NCBI RefSeq assembly: GCF_009755355.1
Contig: NZ_WQLB01000001.1
Span: forward strand, 62,001 to 126,000
Source: Deinococcus arboris
GTDB taxonomy: Bacteria > Deinococcota > Deinococci > Deinococcales > Deinococcaceae
DNA length: 64,000 nucleotides
Direction of reading: 5' to 3'
The notes under the pieces are model-generated. The model worked only from the letters and a program-made list of their open reading frames with translations, was not told where the DNA came from and ran no database searches. The position numbers and the translations under genes are program-made. Below are positions 1-9,516 of this stretch, one piece after another; within the stretch, counting starts at the first letter, position 1, and the number at the start of each line of letters is the position of its first letter.

Positions 1-127
1 AGTGCGGCCACCGTACCATCCCGGCCAGAGGCGGAGTGTAACCACGACAGGCCAGAGGCGCTGCGGGCACTGTCCTGAACAGCACCGGGCGCCGGGTCAC
101 CCCAGCGCCCGCCGTGTTTGCCCCGGC

Positions 128-1156
128 CTAGCGGTGCAGGGCGTTGTCGCGGTTGTGTTCAGCAAAGGTGTGGTTCACGTAGATCTTGCGGTCCCGGCCA
201 TGCAGGAAATACAGCGCCTGGCGGCCGTCACCCAGGGTACGCTGGGGTGAGAGCACCGCCAGCAGAGCGGCCTGGCCGGGGTTGTTGATGGGCCCGGCGG
301 GCAGCCCGGCGCGGGTGTAGGTGGAATAGGGCGTGTCGCGGGTAAAGTCCCCGGCGCTGCGGTCCAGCTGGGGCAGGTCCTTGCCCAGCCCATACGCCAC
401 GGTGGGGTCGCTGCCCAGGGTCATGCCGACCTTGAGGCGGTTGAGGAACACCCCAGCGATCAGGGGCATTTCCCCGTTGTTGGCGGCCTCGGCCTGCACC
501 ATGCTGGCCAGCACCACCCAGTCGCGCACGCCCAAGCCCAGCGCCTGGGCCTTGGACACATTGGCGGGCGTAAATTCGCTTTCCATGCGCGTGACCAGGG
601 TCTGCACCATCTTGCGAGGCGTCTCGGCCGGCCGGAAGTCGTAGGTCGCCGGAAACACGAAGCCTTCGAGGTTGGGCTGCTGCCCGGCGTGGCGGCTGAG
701 CCCCGTGTCTTTCAGCGCCGCCGCGATGGCCGCGCCGTCAAAGCCCGCCTTCTGGAAGATGGCTGGCAGGTCCTTGATGCGGCGGCCTTCCGGAATCGTG
801 ACGCTGACGGTGGGAATGCGCGCCGGGCCCGCCAGTTTGTCAGCCACCTGCGCCAGGGTCAGCTGGCCACTCAGGTCGTACAACCCTTCTTTCAGGCCGC
901 CGGCCGTGCCCTCGCGGCGCATGTACAGGCGCAGGGCGTCGGCATTTTTCACGATGCCCTTGCCCTGCAAGGTGGCCGCCACGCGCGCCAGGGTGTCGCC
1001 GGGCTTGACCTCCAGCGTGTAGGGGGCGCCGCCCGCCGGTTGCAACAGGCTGCGGACATACAGCGCCGCGCCGCCTGCCCCCAGCAGCACCAGCAATAGC
1101 AGGCCCAGCAGCAGCTTGACCCACAGGGGCGCGCCGGGTTTCCGCAGGCGGGTCAT
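128..1156 (-). CDS. mltG: Endolytic peptidoglycan transglycosylase, MltG/YceG family
   Basis: 342 aa. An N-terminal membrane anchor (about residues 14-33) is followed by a LysM-like stretch and the YceG catalytic domain. MltG cuts nascent glycan strands at the outer face of the membrane and so limits strand length. Recognisable signatures are the VFLNRL motif followed by [13 protein letters not shown]. The family VEKET segment that carries the catalytic glutamate reads VQAEA here, so the second glutamate is kept and the first is Gln. The ATG overlaps the stop of the upstream PfkB kinase gene by 4 bp (ATGA), so the two are translationally coupled. Family assignment is firm; the exact catalytic residue is inferred from the motif. 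Confidence 0.93.
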   Translation of the reverse strand: MTRLRKPGAPLWVKLLLGLLLLVLLGAGGAALYVRSLLQPAGGAPYTLEVKPGDTLARVAATLQGKGIVKNADALRLYMRREGTAGGLKEGLYDLSGQLTLAQVADKLAGPARIPTVSVTIPEGRRIKDLPAIFQKAGFDGAAIAAALKDTGLSRHAGQQPNLEGFVFPATYDFRPAETPRKMVQTLVTRMESEFTPANVSKAQALGLGVRDWVVLASMVQAEAANNGEMPLIAGVFLNRLKVGMTLGSDPTVAYGLGKDLPQLDRSAGDFTRDTPYSTYTRAGLPAGPINNPGQAALLAVLSPQRTLGDGRQALYFLHGRDRKIYVNHTFAEHNRDNALHR

Positions 1157-2115
1157 GCCGTCACCGCTTGCAGGGGGGCGGCGGCCAGCCGGGCGCGCAG
1201 GTCATCGTCGGCGGGGGGCCGCGCCCCAAAGCGCGACACGACCCAGCCACCCACCTGCACGGCCAGCTGCGCGGCGCGCACGGCGTCGCCGTGGGTCAGC
1301 CAGCCCGCCAGAAAGGCCCCCCCGAACGAGTCGCCCGCGCCAGTGGCGTCCACCGCGCGGTCAGCGGTGGCCGGCACCTGCACCCGCGCCTGCGCCGGGC
1401 CCTCGATCAGCACGCCTTCATCGTCCAGCTTCATGACGATCAGGGCGTCTGGAAACCGGGTGCGAAACCACGTCATCGCGTCCTCACGGCTGGTGTAGCC
1501 GCTCATGGCGCGGGCCTCGTCGTCGTTGGGAAACAGCACGTCAAAGGGCACCTCGTCCAGCACCGCCAGGAAGGTCTCGCGGCCCATGCCCTGAATCATC
1601 TGAAAGCTGCCGGGGTCCAGGCTCAGGGTCGCGCCCCCGGCGCGCGCCAGGCGGGCCGCGTGCAGGGCGGCGGCGCGCGGCGGGTCGCGGAAGAGGCTCC
1701 AGGCGGTCAGGTGCAGGTGGCCCGCGCCGCTCAGGGCGCTGGCCGGCACTTCTTCGGGCAGCAGTTCCCAGTCGGCGCCCTGGCCTGTCAGCATGGCCCG
1801 CTGGCCCCGGCGGTCAATCAGGCCCAGAATGACGCTGGTCGGGTGAACATCACTCAGGATCAGGTGGCCCTCCACGCCCTCGGCGGTCAGTTCGGCGGTG
1901 GCCAGCTCGCCAAAGCGGTCGCGGCCAATCTTGCCCACAAAACGCGCGGGATACCCGGCGCGGGCGGCCCAGACGGCCAGATTGGCCGCGCTGCCCCCGC
2001 CGAACAGCTCGATTCGGCCGGTGGTGTCCCCGCCCGGCAGCAGAAGGGTATCGGGTTTCGCCAGCACGTCCCAGGTCAGGTCACCCAGCGAAACAAGTGC
2101 AGAAACATCGGTCAT
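1153..2115 (-). CDS. PfkB-family carbohydrate kinase
   Basis: 320 aa, the usual length of ribokinase/PfkB sugar kinases. The N-terminal [16 protein letters not shown] segment is the PfkB signature 1 region (substrate binding). The C-terminal [16 protein letters not shown] is signature 2, with the anion hole and the catalytic Asp of GAGD. It presumably phosphorylates a sugar or nucleoside; the sequence does not tell which. It is the first gene of a two-gene operon with mltG (4 bp overlap). A TATGCT box (minus strand, 2127-2132) lies 11 nt before the ATG, giving a very short leader. Confidence 0.9.
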   Translation of the reverse strand: MTDVSALVSLGDLTWDVLAKPDTLLLPGGDTTGRIELFGGGSAANLAVWAARAGYPARFVGKIGRDRFGELATAELTAEGVEGHLILSDVHPTSVILGLIDRRGQRAMLTGQGADWELLPEEVPASALSGAGHLHLTAWSLFRDPPRAAALHAARLARAGGATLSLDPGSFQMIQGMGRETFLAVLDEVPFDVLFPNDDEARAMSGYTSREDAMTWFRTRFPDALIVMKLDDEGVLIEGPAQARVQVPATADRAVDATGAGDSFGGAFLAGWLTHGDAVRAAQLAVQVGGWVVSRFGARPPADDDLRARLAAAPLQAVTA

Positions 2116-2299
2116 GGTTGCCCGGCAGCATACCGTCCCCAGGGTGGGCGTCCGGCGGGGGTCACCTGACCTTGAGGGCGCGGCGCCGCCCCGTTACCAT
2201 CGGCGCCGTGCCGTCTGCGCCCCTCTCCTCTGTTTCCCTGGCCGCCCGGCTCCGGGGGACCAAGCGGTGGCTTGGGCAGGCATGGTGTGGTGGGCAGAC

Positions 2300-3484
2300 A
2301 TGAGGCGTCCCAGCTTTGCGGCCCTGGGCCGAGGCGACCTGCTGCGGGCGGCGCTGCCGGCCCTGCTGTCGGGGGCGCTGCTGCTGGCGGCCTTTCAGCC
2401 GGCCCACCGCGCCCTGACCCAGCCGGACAGCGTGTGGCACGGCGACAGCGCCCAGACCCTGCTGCCCGACGTGCAGACCTACGTCCTGACCCTGCGGGAC
2501 CCGGCCGCCTCGCCCCAGGACGTGCAGGCCAGCCGCGCCCGCGCCCTGGCCAGTCTGGGCCGCGCTGAGACCGACCCAGCGTTTGCTGTCGCCGCCCCCC
2601 AGCTGACCCAGCTGCGCCGCCTGCTGCGCAGCACGCAGCCGCAAGACACGACCCGGGCGCTGCGGCTGGCCCAGACCTGGACCCTGGCCGCGCAGCGCCA
2701 GCTCAGAGCGCGCCGGGCCGAGGTGCGGCAGGTGCTGCGGCGCATGGAGTGGATGGTGACCCTCAGCGCCCTGCTGACCGGCCTGCTGGGCACCGCCCTG
2801 ATCGGGCGCGCGCTGGGTCACGCCCGCCAGGCGCAGCAGGGACGCCTGGCGCGCGAAACCCAGCACCGCCAGGCCCTGGGCATGGCCGCCCACGAACTGC
2901 GCCGCCCGCTACAGGCCCTGCTGCTGGCCACTGACGCCCTGCGCGCCACGACCAACCTGCGCGCCCGTGAAAAGCTACTGAGCGTCATAGAGGAGCAGGC
3001 GGCGCACCTGGCCGCCCGCACCGAACTGGAACGGCTGGACGGCATGTACGTCAACGTGGTGGCCGCTCCGCAGCCCACCGACCTGGCGACCCTGGTGGCC
3101 GAGGTCGAAAGCGCGCGGGTGCGGGTGCGGCGGCCCAGGGGCGAGGTGATGTGGTCAGTCGACAGCGCGCAGCTGCGCCAGGTGCTGGAAAATCTGGTCG
3201 AAAACGCCCTGCGGTACTCGGCTGGGCCGGTCCTGGTGACGTTAGAGGCCGCCGGGCCCGCGCAGGGGCCGCAGCTGCGGGTGACCGACCGGGGGCCAGG
3301 ACTGACCCCGGCCCAGCGGGACACTGTGCTGACTGCCCCCCACCCGCTGCCCCGAGCGGCAGGGGGGCGCGGGCTGGGGTTGCCACTGGCGCACCGGCTG
3401 GCCCAGGCCAACGGCGCCCAGCTGACCCTGCACGAAGCGCCCGGCGGAGGGCTGGAAGCTCGGGTCACGTTTGCGCGCCCCTGA
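2300..3484 (+). CDS. Membrane sensor histidine kinase (orphan)
   Basis: 394 aa from ATG 2300; an in-frame ATG at 2282 is an alternative. Much longer upstream extensions would run into the pfkB gene and are unlikely. Two membrane segments (near residues 14-30 and about 155-175) bracket an extracytoplasmic Gln/Arg/Ala-rich sensor region. Then come the phospho-acceptor H-box AAHELRRPLQ (His near residue 198), N-box QVLENLVENALRYS, G1 VTDRGPGL and G2 GRGLGLPLA. It autophosphorylates on His and passes phosphate to a response regulator, but none is adjacent, so the partner is unknown. Confidence 0.88.
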   Translation: MRRPSFAALGRGDLLRAALPALLSGALLLAAFQPAHRALTQPDSVWHGDSAQTLLPDVQTYVLTLRDPAASPQDVQASRARALASLGRAETDPAFAVAAPQLTQLRRLLRSTQPQDTTRALRLAQTWTLAAQRQLRARRAEVRQVLRRMEWMVTLSALLTGLLGTALIGRALGHARQAQQGRLARETQHRQALGMAAHELRRPLQALLLATDALRATTNLRAREKLLSVIEEQAAHLAARTELERLDGMYVNVVAAPQPTDLATLVAEVESARVRVRRPRGEVMWSVDSAQLRQVLENLVENALRYSAGPVLVTLEAAGPAQGPQLRVTDRGPGLTPAQRDTVLTAPHPLPRAAGGRGLGLPLAHRLAQANGAQLTLHEAPGGGLEARVTFARP

Positions 3485-3519
3485 GCGCCGCCCTGAGCCG
3501 TGGCCTGTCATGCTGAGGA

Positions 3520-5598
3520 ATGCCGTCAAGACCGTGGCACCCTGCCGTCCGCCTGATCCCTCTCCTTTTGGCCGTCCTGTGGCTGTCGGCCACCGCGCTG
3601 GCGGGAACGCACAGCGCCGCCGGTGCTGAACCCCACAGCGGCCCCCCCGCCTTCCTGACGCAGCTGACCTTGCTGCTCGGCGTCTCGGCGCTGGCGGCCT
3701 ACGCCTCTTTTCGGCTGCGGCTGATGCCCATCATCGGGTTTCTGGTGGCGGGCGTGCTGGTGGGACCCGGCGCCCTGGGCCTGATCCGGGAACCGGAACT
3801 GATCGCCGCCGCGTCCGAAATCGGCGTGATGCTGCTGCTGTTTACCATCGGGGTGGAATTCAGCCTGGAGCGCCTGGCCCGCATCACCCGCCTGATTTTT
3901 CTGGGCGGCGGCCTGCAAGTGGGCCTGACCCTGCTGGTCACCCTGGGGCTGGGCCTGGCGCTGGGGGTGGGGGCCCCGGACGCCGTCTTTACCGGCTGCC
4001 TGATCGCCCTGTCCAGCACCGCCATCGTGATGAAGCTGCTGGGCGAGCGCGGCGAGACGAACGCCCGCACCGGGCAGGTGACGCTGGGCATCCTGATTTT
4101 TCAGGACCTGGCGGTGGTGCTGATGGTGCTGCTGGTGCCCATGCTCGCCGGGCAGGGCGGCGGGATCAGCGGCATGGCGCTGGCGCTGGCCAAGGCGGCG
4201 GGCATCATCGCGCTGGTGCTGGTCGCGGCGCGCCGGGTGGTGCCGCGCGTCATGGAGGTGGTGGCGCGCACCTGTTCCTCGGAAATCTTTCTGCTGACGG
4301 TGGTGGCGCTGTGCTTTGGCACCGCCAGTCTGACGGCCGCCGCCGGGGTCAGCCTGGCGCTGGGGGCCTTTCTGGCCGGGCTGCTGGTGAGCGAGAGCCG
4401 CTACGGCGCGCAGGCGCTGGGCGAGATTCTGCCGCTTCAGATTCTGTTCAGCGCGGCGTTTTTCCTGTCGGTGGGCCTGCAGCTGAACCTGGGCTTTCTG
4501 GTCGGCAACCTGGGGCTGGTGCTGGGCGCGGCGGCGGCCATCGCCCTGCTGAAGGTGCTGGTCACCGGCCTGAGCGTGCGCCTTCTGGGTGAGGACGGGC
4601 GCGTGGCCCTGCCCGTGGCGCTGCTGACCGCCCAGGTGGGCGAGTTCTCGTTTGTACTGGCGGCGACAGGCACGGCCCTGGGCCTCAGCTTTGCGGGCCT
4701 GGGCGAGCAGGGGGGCGGGGTCTTTATCGCCGCCACGGTGTTGCTGATGACCCTGACACCGGCACTGGCTGGGCTGGCCGGGCCGATTCTCGCCCGCCGG
4801 GCGCCAGCGGCCACGACGCCGGCCGCAGAGGCGCCCTTGCCCGACGCCGCGCCCCACGGCCTGCCCATCGCCGGGCGGGTGGTGTTTTTCGGCTATGGCC
4901 CCCACGCCCGCCTGGCCGCCCGCGCCCTGAGCCGCGCCGCGCAGCCTTACAGCGTGGTCACCCGCAGCCCCGACGGTGCCAGCGAGTTGGAAGGCAGGGG
5001 CGCCAGCGTCCTGATCGCCGACTACACCCGCGCCGGGCTGCTGCGTGAACTCGACATTGCCGCCGCCCGCGCCGTGGTTATTGCCGACGACGACCACGAC
5101 ACCACCGAGCGGGCCATCGGCGTGCTGCGCACCGTGTCGCCGGACGTGACGGTCATCACGCAGGCCACCTCACCCGAGGGCTACCAGAGTCTTCAGGCGC
5201 TGGGCGCGCAGCATGTGCTGCTGCCCAAACGAGAGGTGGCCGCCGGCATCCTCGACCTGCTGACCCCCCCCGAGGTCCCACGCGCCAAGCTGGCCCAGCA
5301 CCTCGCTGAGCGGCCCCCCGTCACCCTGAGCCCCGAGCAGCAGTCGCAGTGCGACCACGCCGCCGCCAACGCTGGCCCCACCACCCCCGAGGCCGACGTG
5401 TGCCTGGCGTGTGTGGCCCAGGGCGACACCTGGGTTCACCTGCGGGTGTGCATGACCTGCGGGCACGTGGGCTGCTGCGACTCGTCCAAAAACAAGCACG
5501 CCACCCGCCACGCCCGCGCTCAGGGGCATCCGGTGATTCACTCGGCCGAGCCCGGCGAGACGTGGGCCTACTGCTACGACCACGGCTGGACCAAATAG
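3520..5598 (+). CDS. CPA2 cation:proton antiporter with Rossmann domain and C-terminal UBP-type zinc finger
   Basis: 692 aa. A hydrophobic leader (residues 1-29) is followed by about 12 membrane helices of the KefB/RosB-like CPA2 exchanger core to about residue 425. A Rossmann-type domain follows (GYGPHARLA, about 452-570), like the regulatory nucleotide-binding domain of Kef systems. The last ~75 residues (from Cys611) are a ZnF-UBP: paired Cys, CMTCGHVGCCDSS, then Ser/His-rich HATRH, GHPVIHS and a final YCYDHG. ZnF-UBP domains bind free C-terminal Gly-Gly tails in eukaryotes; the role on a bacterial antiporter is unknown. It stands alone, convergent with the next gene. Confidence 0.9.
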   Translation: MPSRPWHPAVRLIPLLLAVLWLSATALAGTHSAAGAEPHSGPPAFLTQLTLLLGVSALAAYASFRLRLMPIIGFLVAGVLVGPGALGLIREPELIAAASEIGVMLLLFTIGVEFSLERLARITRLIFLGGGLQVGLTLLVTLGLGLALGVGAPDAVFTGCLIALSSTAIVMKLLGERGETNARTGQVTLGILIFQDLAVVLMVLLVPMLAGQGGGISGMALALAKAAGIIALVLVAARRVVPRVMEVVARTCSSEIFLLTVVALCFGTASLTAAAGVSLALGAFLAGLLVSESRYGAQALGEILPLQILFSAAFFLSVGLQLNLGFLVGNLGLVLGAAAAIALLKVLVTGLSVRLLGEDGRVALPVALLTAQVGEFSFVLAATGTALGLSFAGLGEQGGGVFIAATVLLMTLTPALAGLAGPILARRAPAATTPAAEAPLPDAAPHGLPIAGRVVFFGYGPHARLAARALSRAAQPYSVVTRSPDGASELEGRGASVLIADYTRAGLLRELDIAAARAVVIADDDHDTTERAIGVLRTVSPDVTVITQATSPEGYQSLQALGAQHVLLPKREVAAGILDLLTPPEVPRAKLAQHLAERPPVTLSPEQQSQCDHAAANAGPTTPEADVCLACVAQGDTWVHLRVCMTCGHVGCCDSSKNKHATRHARAQGHPVIHSAEPGETWAYCYDHGWTK

Positions 5599-5613
5599 GG
5601 AAAACAGTGGACG

Positions 5614-5658
5614 CCTGCCTCTGCACTCACAAGGACAATTTGACGGCGCAGGGGCAGG
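5614..5658. terminator. Possible bidirectional terminator between convergent genes
   Basis: An 11-bp stem (5614-5624 with 5648-5658, one G-T pair) with a 23-nt loop lies between the convergent antiporter gene and the 5670-6167 gene. There is no clear T-tract. Inference from position and pairing. Confidence 0.35.
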
Positions 5659-5669
5659 TGAACTACAGC

Positions 5670-6167
5670 CTAGACGTTGTGGAAGGTCGGCTGGCTCGCC
5701 GCCCACGTTAATAGGCCTGAGAAATCATCTGTTTTTAGAAACTCGGCTGCGTGCGCCCACAGTGCGGCGCCCACCGCATCAACAGCCTGCACACAGGCCA
5801 GAACGTCACTCGCCACCTGCTGTGCTGGAGTCGCCAATAGAACCTGGTAAGGGGCATCCATCAGACGAACCGTCACCCGGCCATTGATGAACCACGAGTC
5901 GCTCCAGGTCAGTGCCAGGCTCCAGGTCAGGCCCCCACCATTTCGGAAGTCGAGGCCAAAGCTTGCCCGGTACTCCACTTGGGTCTCGTGAAAACCCAAC
6001 CGGCGGAAGTCGGTGTGGTGATGTGCGGAGGCGATCTGAGCGGCGTGGGGTGGCCGCAGCAAACGTTCCAGCTCAGGTCCCCGCAAGACAAAGCGGGCCA
6101 GCGCGTCAAGCAGCGCCATAGTCTGCTGGCTTTCTCCGCCCTGCTCAGGAGAGCTGCCCCGGACCAT
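5670..6167 (-). CDS. Protein of unknown function
   Basis: 165 aa from ATG 6167, 8 bp downstream of the stop of the next gene upstream on this strand; ATG 6119 (MALLDALARF) is an equally possible start giving 149 aa. Arg/Trp-rich sequence upstream of 6167 is the shadow of the neighbouring gene. The body is soluble, with Trp/Phe-rich beta-like segments (LTWSLALTWSDSWFING) and no motif I recognise. It probably forms an operon with the membrane protein gene upstream. Coding status is supported by compositional bias and by the tight spacing. Confidence 0.6.
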   Translation of the reverse strand: MVRGSSPEQGGESQQTMALLDALARFVLRGPELERLLRPPHAAQIASAHHHTDFRRLGFHETQVEYRASFGLDFRNGGGLTWSLALTWSDSWFINGRVTVRLMDAPYQVLLATPAQQVASDVLACVQAVDAVGAALWAHAAEFLKTDDFSGLLTWAASQPTFHNV

Positions 6168-6174
6168 GAACGCT

Positions 6175-6816
6175 CTACTCCACCCCCGGCGCCGTCTGCA
6201 CCGCCCGGAGGGCCAGCAGCGAGGCCGCCACGTCCAGCGCCGCGTGCAGCCCATACACCCACAGGTCAGCCGCCGGACGCTCTCCACTCAGGCCCGCCAC
6301 CGGCACCAGATTGACCACCCCGATGGCCAGGCTCAGGGCCGCAGCGGCATTCAGCCACGACCCCAGGCGGGCGCGGCCCGCCACCTCCAATGGCGCCGCC
6401 GCAAAGCGCACCAGCGTGCCGTACACAGCGTTTTTGGCCAGAATGAAGCCCAGTTCCACTGTGGCCAGCGCGCTCAGGGCCACCGGATTGGCCTCAGGCA
6501 GAAAGCCGGCCAGGTACACAAACAAGCTCAGGCCCCACAGGGCCAGCCGCAGCGAGGTCAGCCAGGGAAACAGGGCGCGCAGCGAGCGCCACACGCCGTC
6601 TTCCTCGGGGGTGGGGGCAGGCCGGGTGTAGCGGGCAAACACCTGCGTCCACCACACCAGCACCACCGCCGCCAGAAACGTGCGCGCCGTTCCCAGCGCC
6701 CCCAGGTCGTTGGGGGGCCACCCCGAGGCCAGGCTATAGGCGCACAGGCCAAGGGTGGCCGCGACCAGCGCCCAGAGGGCCACGAGCGCAGCCTGGCGCC
6801 AGCGAGTCGCGGTCAT
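6175..6816 (-). CDS. Multi-pass membrane protein of unknown function
   Basis: 213 aa with about five or six predicted membrane helices (residues 8-30, 45-62, 90-108, 112-132, 150-172, 185-205) and a short charged loop (TRPAPTPEEDG) between the second and third. No catalytic motif recognised. The stop is 8 bp from the start of the 165-aa gene downstream, so the two are likely cotranscribed. Confidence 0.7.
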   Translation of the reverse strand: MTATRWRQAALVALWALVAATLGLCAYSLASGWPPNDLGALGTARTFLAAVVLVWWTQVFARYTRPAPTPEEDGVWRSLRALFPWLTSLRLALWGLSLFVYLAGFLPEANPVALSALATVELGFILAKNAVYGTLVRFAAAPLEVAGRARLGSWLNAAAALSLAIGVVNLVPVAGLSGERPAADLWVYGLHAALDVAASLLALRAVQTAPGVE

Positions 6817-6910
6817 GGTGTGGCCTGGACGGGGCGTTCAGCAATCGGGAGGTACCGGGGTAGAGGCGCCCCGTACCCTTGACCCAGTGCGTCTTGCTCC
6901 TCAGGCGACG

Positions 6911-8338
6911 TCATAGCCCCAGCTTGGCCTGCAGGCGCTCACGCACCACCTCGGGCCGGGCCTGACCACCGGTCGCCTTCATCACCGGGCCAAACAGCGC
7001 GTTCATGGCCTTGGCGTTGCCAGCCCGGACCTTCTCCACCGTGGCGGGATCGGCCTGCATGGCGGCGTCAATGGCGGCGTCAATGGCGGCGGTGTCGGTC
7101 ACCACGGCCAGCCCACGCGCCTGCACCAGTTCGGCCGGGTCATGGCCGGCCAGCACCTCGGGCAACAGGTCTTTGGCCACGCGCCCACTGATGGTGCCTT
7201 CATCGATCAGGCGCACCAGGGCCGCCAGATGGGCCGGGCGCAGGGCCGACGCCTCCAGCCGCTGCCCCTGGGTGGCCAGCAGCCCCGACACGTCGCCCAG
7301 CAGCCAGTTGGCGAGTTTCTGCGGGTCGGCGCCCAGGGGCAGCGCCGCGTCGTAAAAGCGCGACAGATCCACGCTGTGACTCAGGGTGTGGGCGTCACCC
7401 GGACGCACGCCCGCGGCCAGGTAGCGCGCCTGTTTCTGGGCGGGCAGTTCAGGCATGCGGGCCTGCACGCGCGCTCTCCACTCGGGGGTGATGTCCAGGG
7501 GCGGCAGGTCGGGTTCGGGAAAGTAACGGTAGTCGGCCTCGCCCTCCTTGGTCCGCATGACGAAGGTCTTCTGGCCGCCCTCATCCCAGCCCAGCGTGTC
7601 CTGGGTGATGCGCCCGCCAGCCGACAGCACCCGCGTCTGCCGGGCGGTCTCGTACTCGATGGCGCGGGCCACCGAGCGGAACGAGTTAAGGTTCTTGACC
7701 TCCACCTTCGTGCCCCAGGGCTCGCCGGGCCGGTGCAGACTGAGGTTCACGTCGCAGCGCATCTTGCCTTCTTCGGGGGCGGCGTCGCTGACGCCCAGGG
7801 CCTGCGCGATGGCCTGCACCGCTTCCAGAAAGGCGCGGGCCTGCTCGGCGCCCGTGATGTCGGCCTCGGTGACCATCTCCAGCAGCGAGGACCCCGCGCG
7901 GTTGAGGTCCAGCAGCGAGTACGGCGCATAGGTGGGGTGGGTCAGTTTGCCCGCGTCGTCTTCCAGGTGGGCGCGCTTGATGCGGATGCGGCTGACCTCG
8001 CCGCCGTCCAGCGTCACGTCCAGGTGGCCATCACGCGCAATGGGGCGGTCGTACTGCGACAGCTGAAAATTCTTGGGGGCGTCCGGGTAAAAGTAGTTCT
8101 TGCGGTGAAACTGGGTGGGCCCAGACACGTCGCAGTTCAGGCCCAGGCCAAACATCATGGCCAGTTCCACGGCTTCACGGTTCAGGGTCGGCAGGGTGCC
8201 GGGCAGCCCCAGCGTGAAGGGGTCTGTCAGGGTGTTTGGCTCTGCGCCGTGGTAATCCTGCGGGCAGGCACTGAAGATCTTGCTGCGCGTCTTCAGTTGC
8301 AGGTGAACCTCAAGGCCAATAACCGCCTGGTACGACAT
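6911..8338 (-). CDS. gatB: Asp-tRNA(Asn)/Glu-tRNA(Gln) amidotransferase subunit B
   Basis: 475 aa, the standard GatB length. GatB carries the kinase/transamidase site that converts Glu-tRNA(Gln) or Asp-tRNA(Asn) to the amidated form with GatA and GatC. The N-terminus [15 protein letters not shown] is diagnostic, and [21 protein letters not shown] and the C-terminal GatB/YqeY tail domain ([14 protein letters not shown]) are intact. The start at 8338 is chosen because it matches the family N-terminus and lies 7 nt after a TATGCT box; the upstream in-frame ATGs at 8350 and 8401 overlap or precede that promoter. gatA and gatC are not in this window. Confidence 0.97.
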   Translation of the reverse strand: MSYQAVIGLEVHLQLKTRSKIFSACPQDYHGAEPNTLTDPFTLGLPGTLPTLNREAVELAMMFGLGLNCDVSGPTQFHRKNYFYPDAPKNFQLSQYDRPIARDGHLDVTLDGGEVSRIRIKRAHLEDDAGKLTHPTYAPYSLLDLNRAGSSLLEMVTEADITGAEQARAFLEAVQAIAQALGVSDAAPEEGKMRCDVNLSLHRPGEPWGTKVEVKNLNSFRSVARAIEYETARQTRVLSAGGRITQDTLGWDEGGQKTFVMRTKEGEADYRYFPEPDLPPLDITPEWRARVQARMPELPAQKQARYLAAGVRPGDAHTLSHSVDLSRFYDAALPLGADPQKLANWLLGDVSGLLATQGQRLEASALRPAHLAALVRLIDEGTISGRVAKDLLPEVLAGHDPAELVQARGLAVVTDTAAIDAAIDAAMQADPATVEKVRAGNAKAMNALFGPVMKATGGQARPEVVRERLQAKLGL

Positions 8339-8345
8339 AGGGGGC

Positions 8346-8351
8346 AGCATA
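8346..8351 (-). promoter_or_regulatory. -10 box of gatB (leaderless)
   Basis: TATGCT on the minus strand, 7 nt before the gatB ATG at 8338. No Shine-Dalgarno fits in that gap, so transcription should begin at or next to the start codon. Confidence 0.6.
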
Positions 8352-8703
8352 GCGCCGCGCCCGGACCCGCGCCGAAGAAGGCTTCTTCCGGTTGTCTCCA
8401 CAGGCTCGGCACACCCAGGAGCATCAAGGACTTGCTGGGCACGGCGGTCAGTTTCATCACAGCCTGATAAGACGCTAAATCAGATAACACCCCTGGACCG
8501 CGTTCGGCTTAACCCGAAGCAGATTGATATTCGCCTGGGCCGCAGTTGACCTCACCAAAGCTTGCCCATTTCCTGGTCACTGCTTCATCTGTGAGGCATT
8601 TGGCCGCTTCCTTCATGCGACTGGCAGAGAACAAGACTACGTCTGGCGCACACTCTTCTCTGTTTGGGTGGCTTTTCCCCCCATCCCATAAAGGAGACTT
8701 CGG
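8352..8703. other. Intergenic region between gatB and the PRC-barrel miniprotein
   Basis: About 350 bp without a convincing gene. It must contain the upstream gatB promoter elements on the minus strand and the promoter for the 8704 gene on the plus strand. An AAGGAG ribosome site lies 7 nt before 8704. I see no Deinococcus RDRM-type palindrome (TTATG...CATAA) and no RNA gene signature. Confidence 0.5.
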
Positions 8704-8868
8704 ATGGCGAGATTGATTCCCATTTCAGAGATGGCACGCGACCACAACCTTGACCTGGGGGAGACCTACGACCTCGATGGCCGCGCGGCTTCCGCCATGA
8801 ACGGCGACAAGGTCGGCACGGTCATAAACGTTATAGATCCCCTCGACGGAAAGCCCGACCGCTGCTGA
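8704..8868 (+). CDS. 54-residue PRC-barrel-like miniprotein
   Basis: 54 aa. The ATG is 7 nt after a good AAGGAG site. The protein begins MARLIPISEMARDHNLDL, runs through a GRAASAMNGDKVGTVINV stretch and ends DPLDGKPDRC. It resembles the first strands of PRC-barrel stress proteins of Deinococcus (the start and the G-x-K-V-G-T-V turn), but stops where those proteins normally continue with another 40 or more residues. It is either a shortened paralogue or a decayed remnant. It heads a run with the two membrane-protein genes downstream, a typical context for PRC-barrel/YtxH-like envelope stress proteins. The family link is from memory of such sequences. Confidence 0.6.
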   Translation: MARLIPISEMARDHNLDLGETYDLDGRAASAMNGDKVGTVINVIDPLDGKPDRC

Positions 8869-8874
8869 GACCCT

Positions 8875-8900
8875 GGGGAGGCGGGTCCTCTGCCCTCCCC
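8875..8900 (+). terminator. Hairpin after the miniprotein gene
   Basis: GGGGAGG (8875-8881) pairs with CCTCCCC (8894-8900) across a 12-nt loop, 6 bp after the stop codon. No T-tract follows, so termination may be partial and the next genes may be read through. Confidence 0.45.
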
Positions 8901-9006
8901 CTTAGGAACTGTTTGGTGCCAGCATCTGCGCTCAGCTTGAGCCACCTACGAACAGTCAGGACGTAACCGAGGTTCTGGTTACGGGAGAAGCCACAGGAGG
9001 CCCCTC

Positions 9007-9516
9007 ATGAACTTAAAGACAATGGCCGAAGAAGCGAATAAGGCTCTTCACCGCAGCGAATCGCCGGCCGATGGCCTGAGCAATAAGGCCATTAAAGCCC
9101 TGGTCAAAGAGCAGGCGGCCCTGGGCACCTTGCTACACAAGCAAAGCAAGGAGATCGCCGCGCTCCGCCACGACGTGCAGCAGTCGCGTCACCGGGGCGG
9201 CGGTTTTCCCTGGGGTCTGGTCTTGCTGGCCGGCGGTGCGTACGCAGCCTACCGCCTTAGCCCCGCCGTCCGGGAGCAGATTGACGGGCTGCTGGGTCGG
9301 CTGGACCCTGGCGCGGAGGGCAACCTTCACCGTGCGGGCGATGCGGCCAAGGATGCCGTCCACGATGTGGCGCAGGGACGCAACCCTGGTGGCGCGCTCA
9401 AGCAAGCGGGTGGCGAACTGCACCGTGCGGCCGAGAAGGCCACTGAGGCCCAGCGTCATCCGGCCGACGAATTGAAAGATGACGTGCTGCGGCAAGTCAA
9501 AAGGAGCGACGCATGA
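9007..9516 (+). CDS. Single-span membrane protein, YtxH-like
   Basis: 169 aa. A strong AGGAGG lies 6 nt before the ATG. Residues 1-60 are a charged, coiled-coil-like helix (VKEQAALGTLLHKQSKEIAALR). One membrane segment follows (PWGLVLLAGGAYAAYRLSP, about 70-88), then an amphipathic Ala/Glu/His tail with repeated AGDAAKDAVHD and AGGELHRAAEKATE helices like those of YtxH/late-embryogenesis-type proteins. It overlaps the next gene by 4 bp (ATGA). Probably an envelope or desiccation stress protein; this is inference from composition. Confidence 0.75.
   Translation: MNLKTMAEEANKALHRSESPADGLSNKAIKALVKEQAALGTLLHKQSKEIAALRHDVQQSRHRGGGFPWGLVLLAGGAYAAYRLSPAVREQIDGLLGRLDPGAEGNLHRAGDAAKDAVHDVAQGRNPGGALKQAGGELHRAAEKATEAQRHPADELKDDVLRQVKRSDA

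Noticed and set aside
1898..2299. N-terminal extension of the histidine kinase frame
   Set aside because: It overlaps the pfkB gene on the other strand and has low-complexity composition; the ATG at 2300 (or 2282) gives a normal membrane kinase start.
3526..5097. 523-codon minus-strand frame inside the antiporter gene
   Set aside because: Gln/His/Arg-rich shadow of a high-GC gene on the opposite strand; no start signals or domain.
7142..8467. 441-codon plus-strand frame antisense to gatB
   Set aside because: Antisense shadow of a highly conserved gene.
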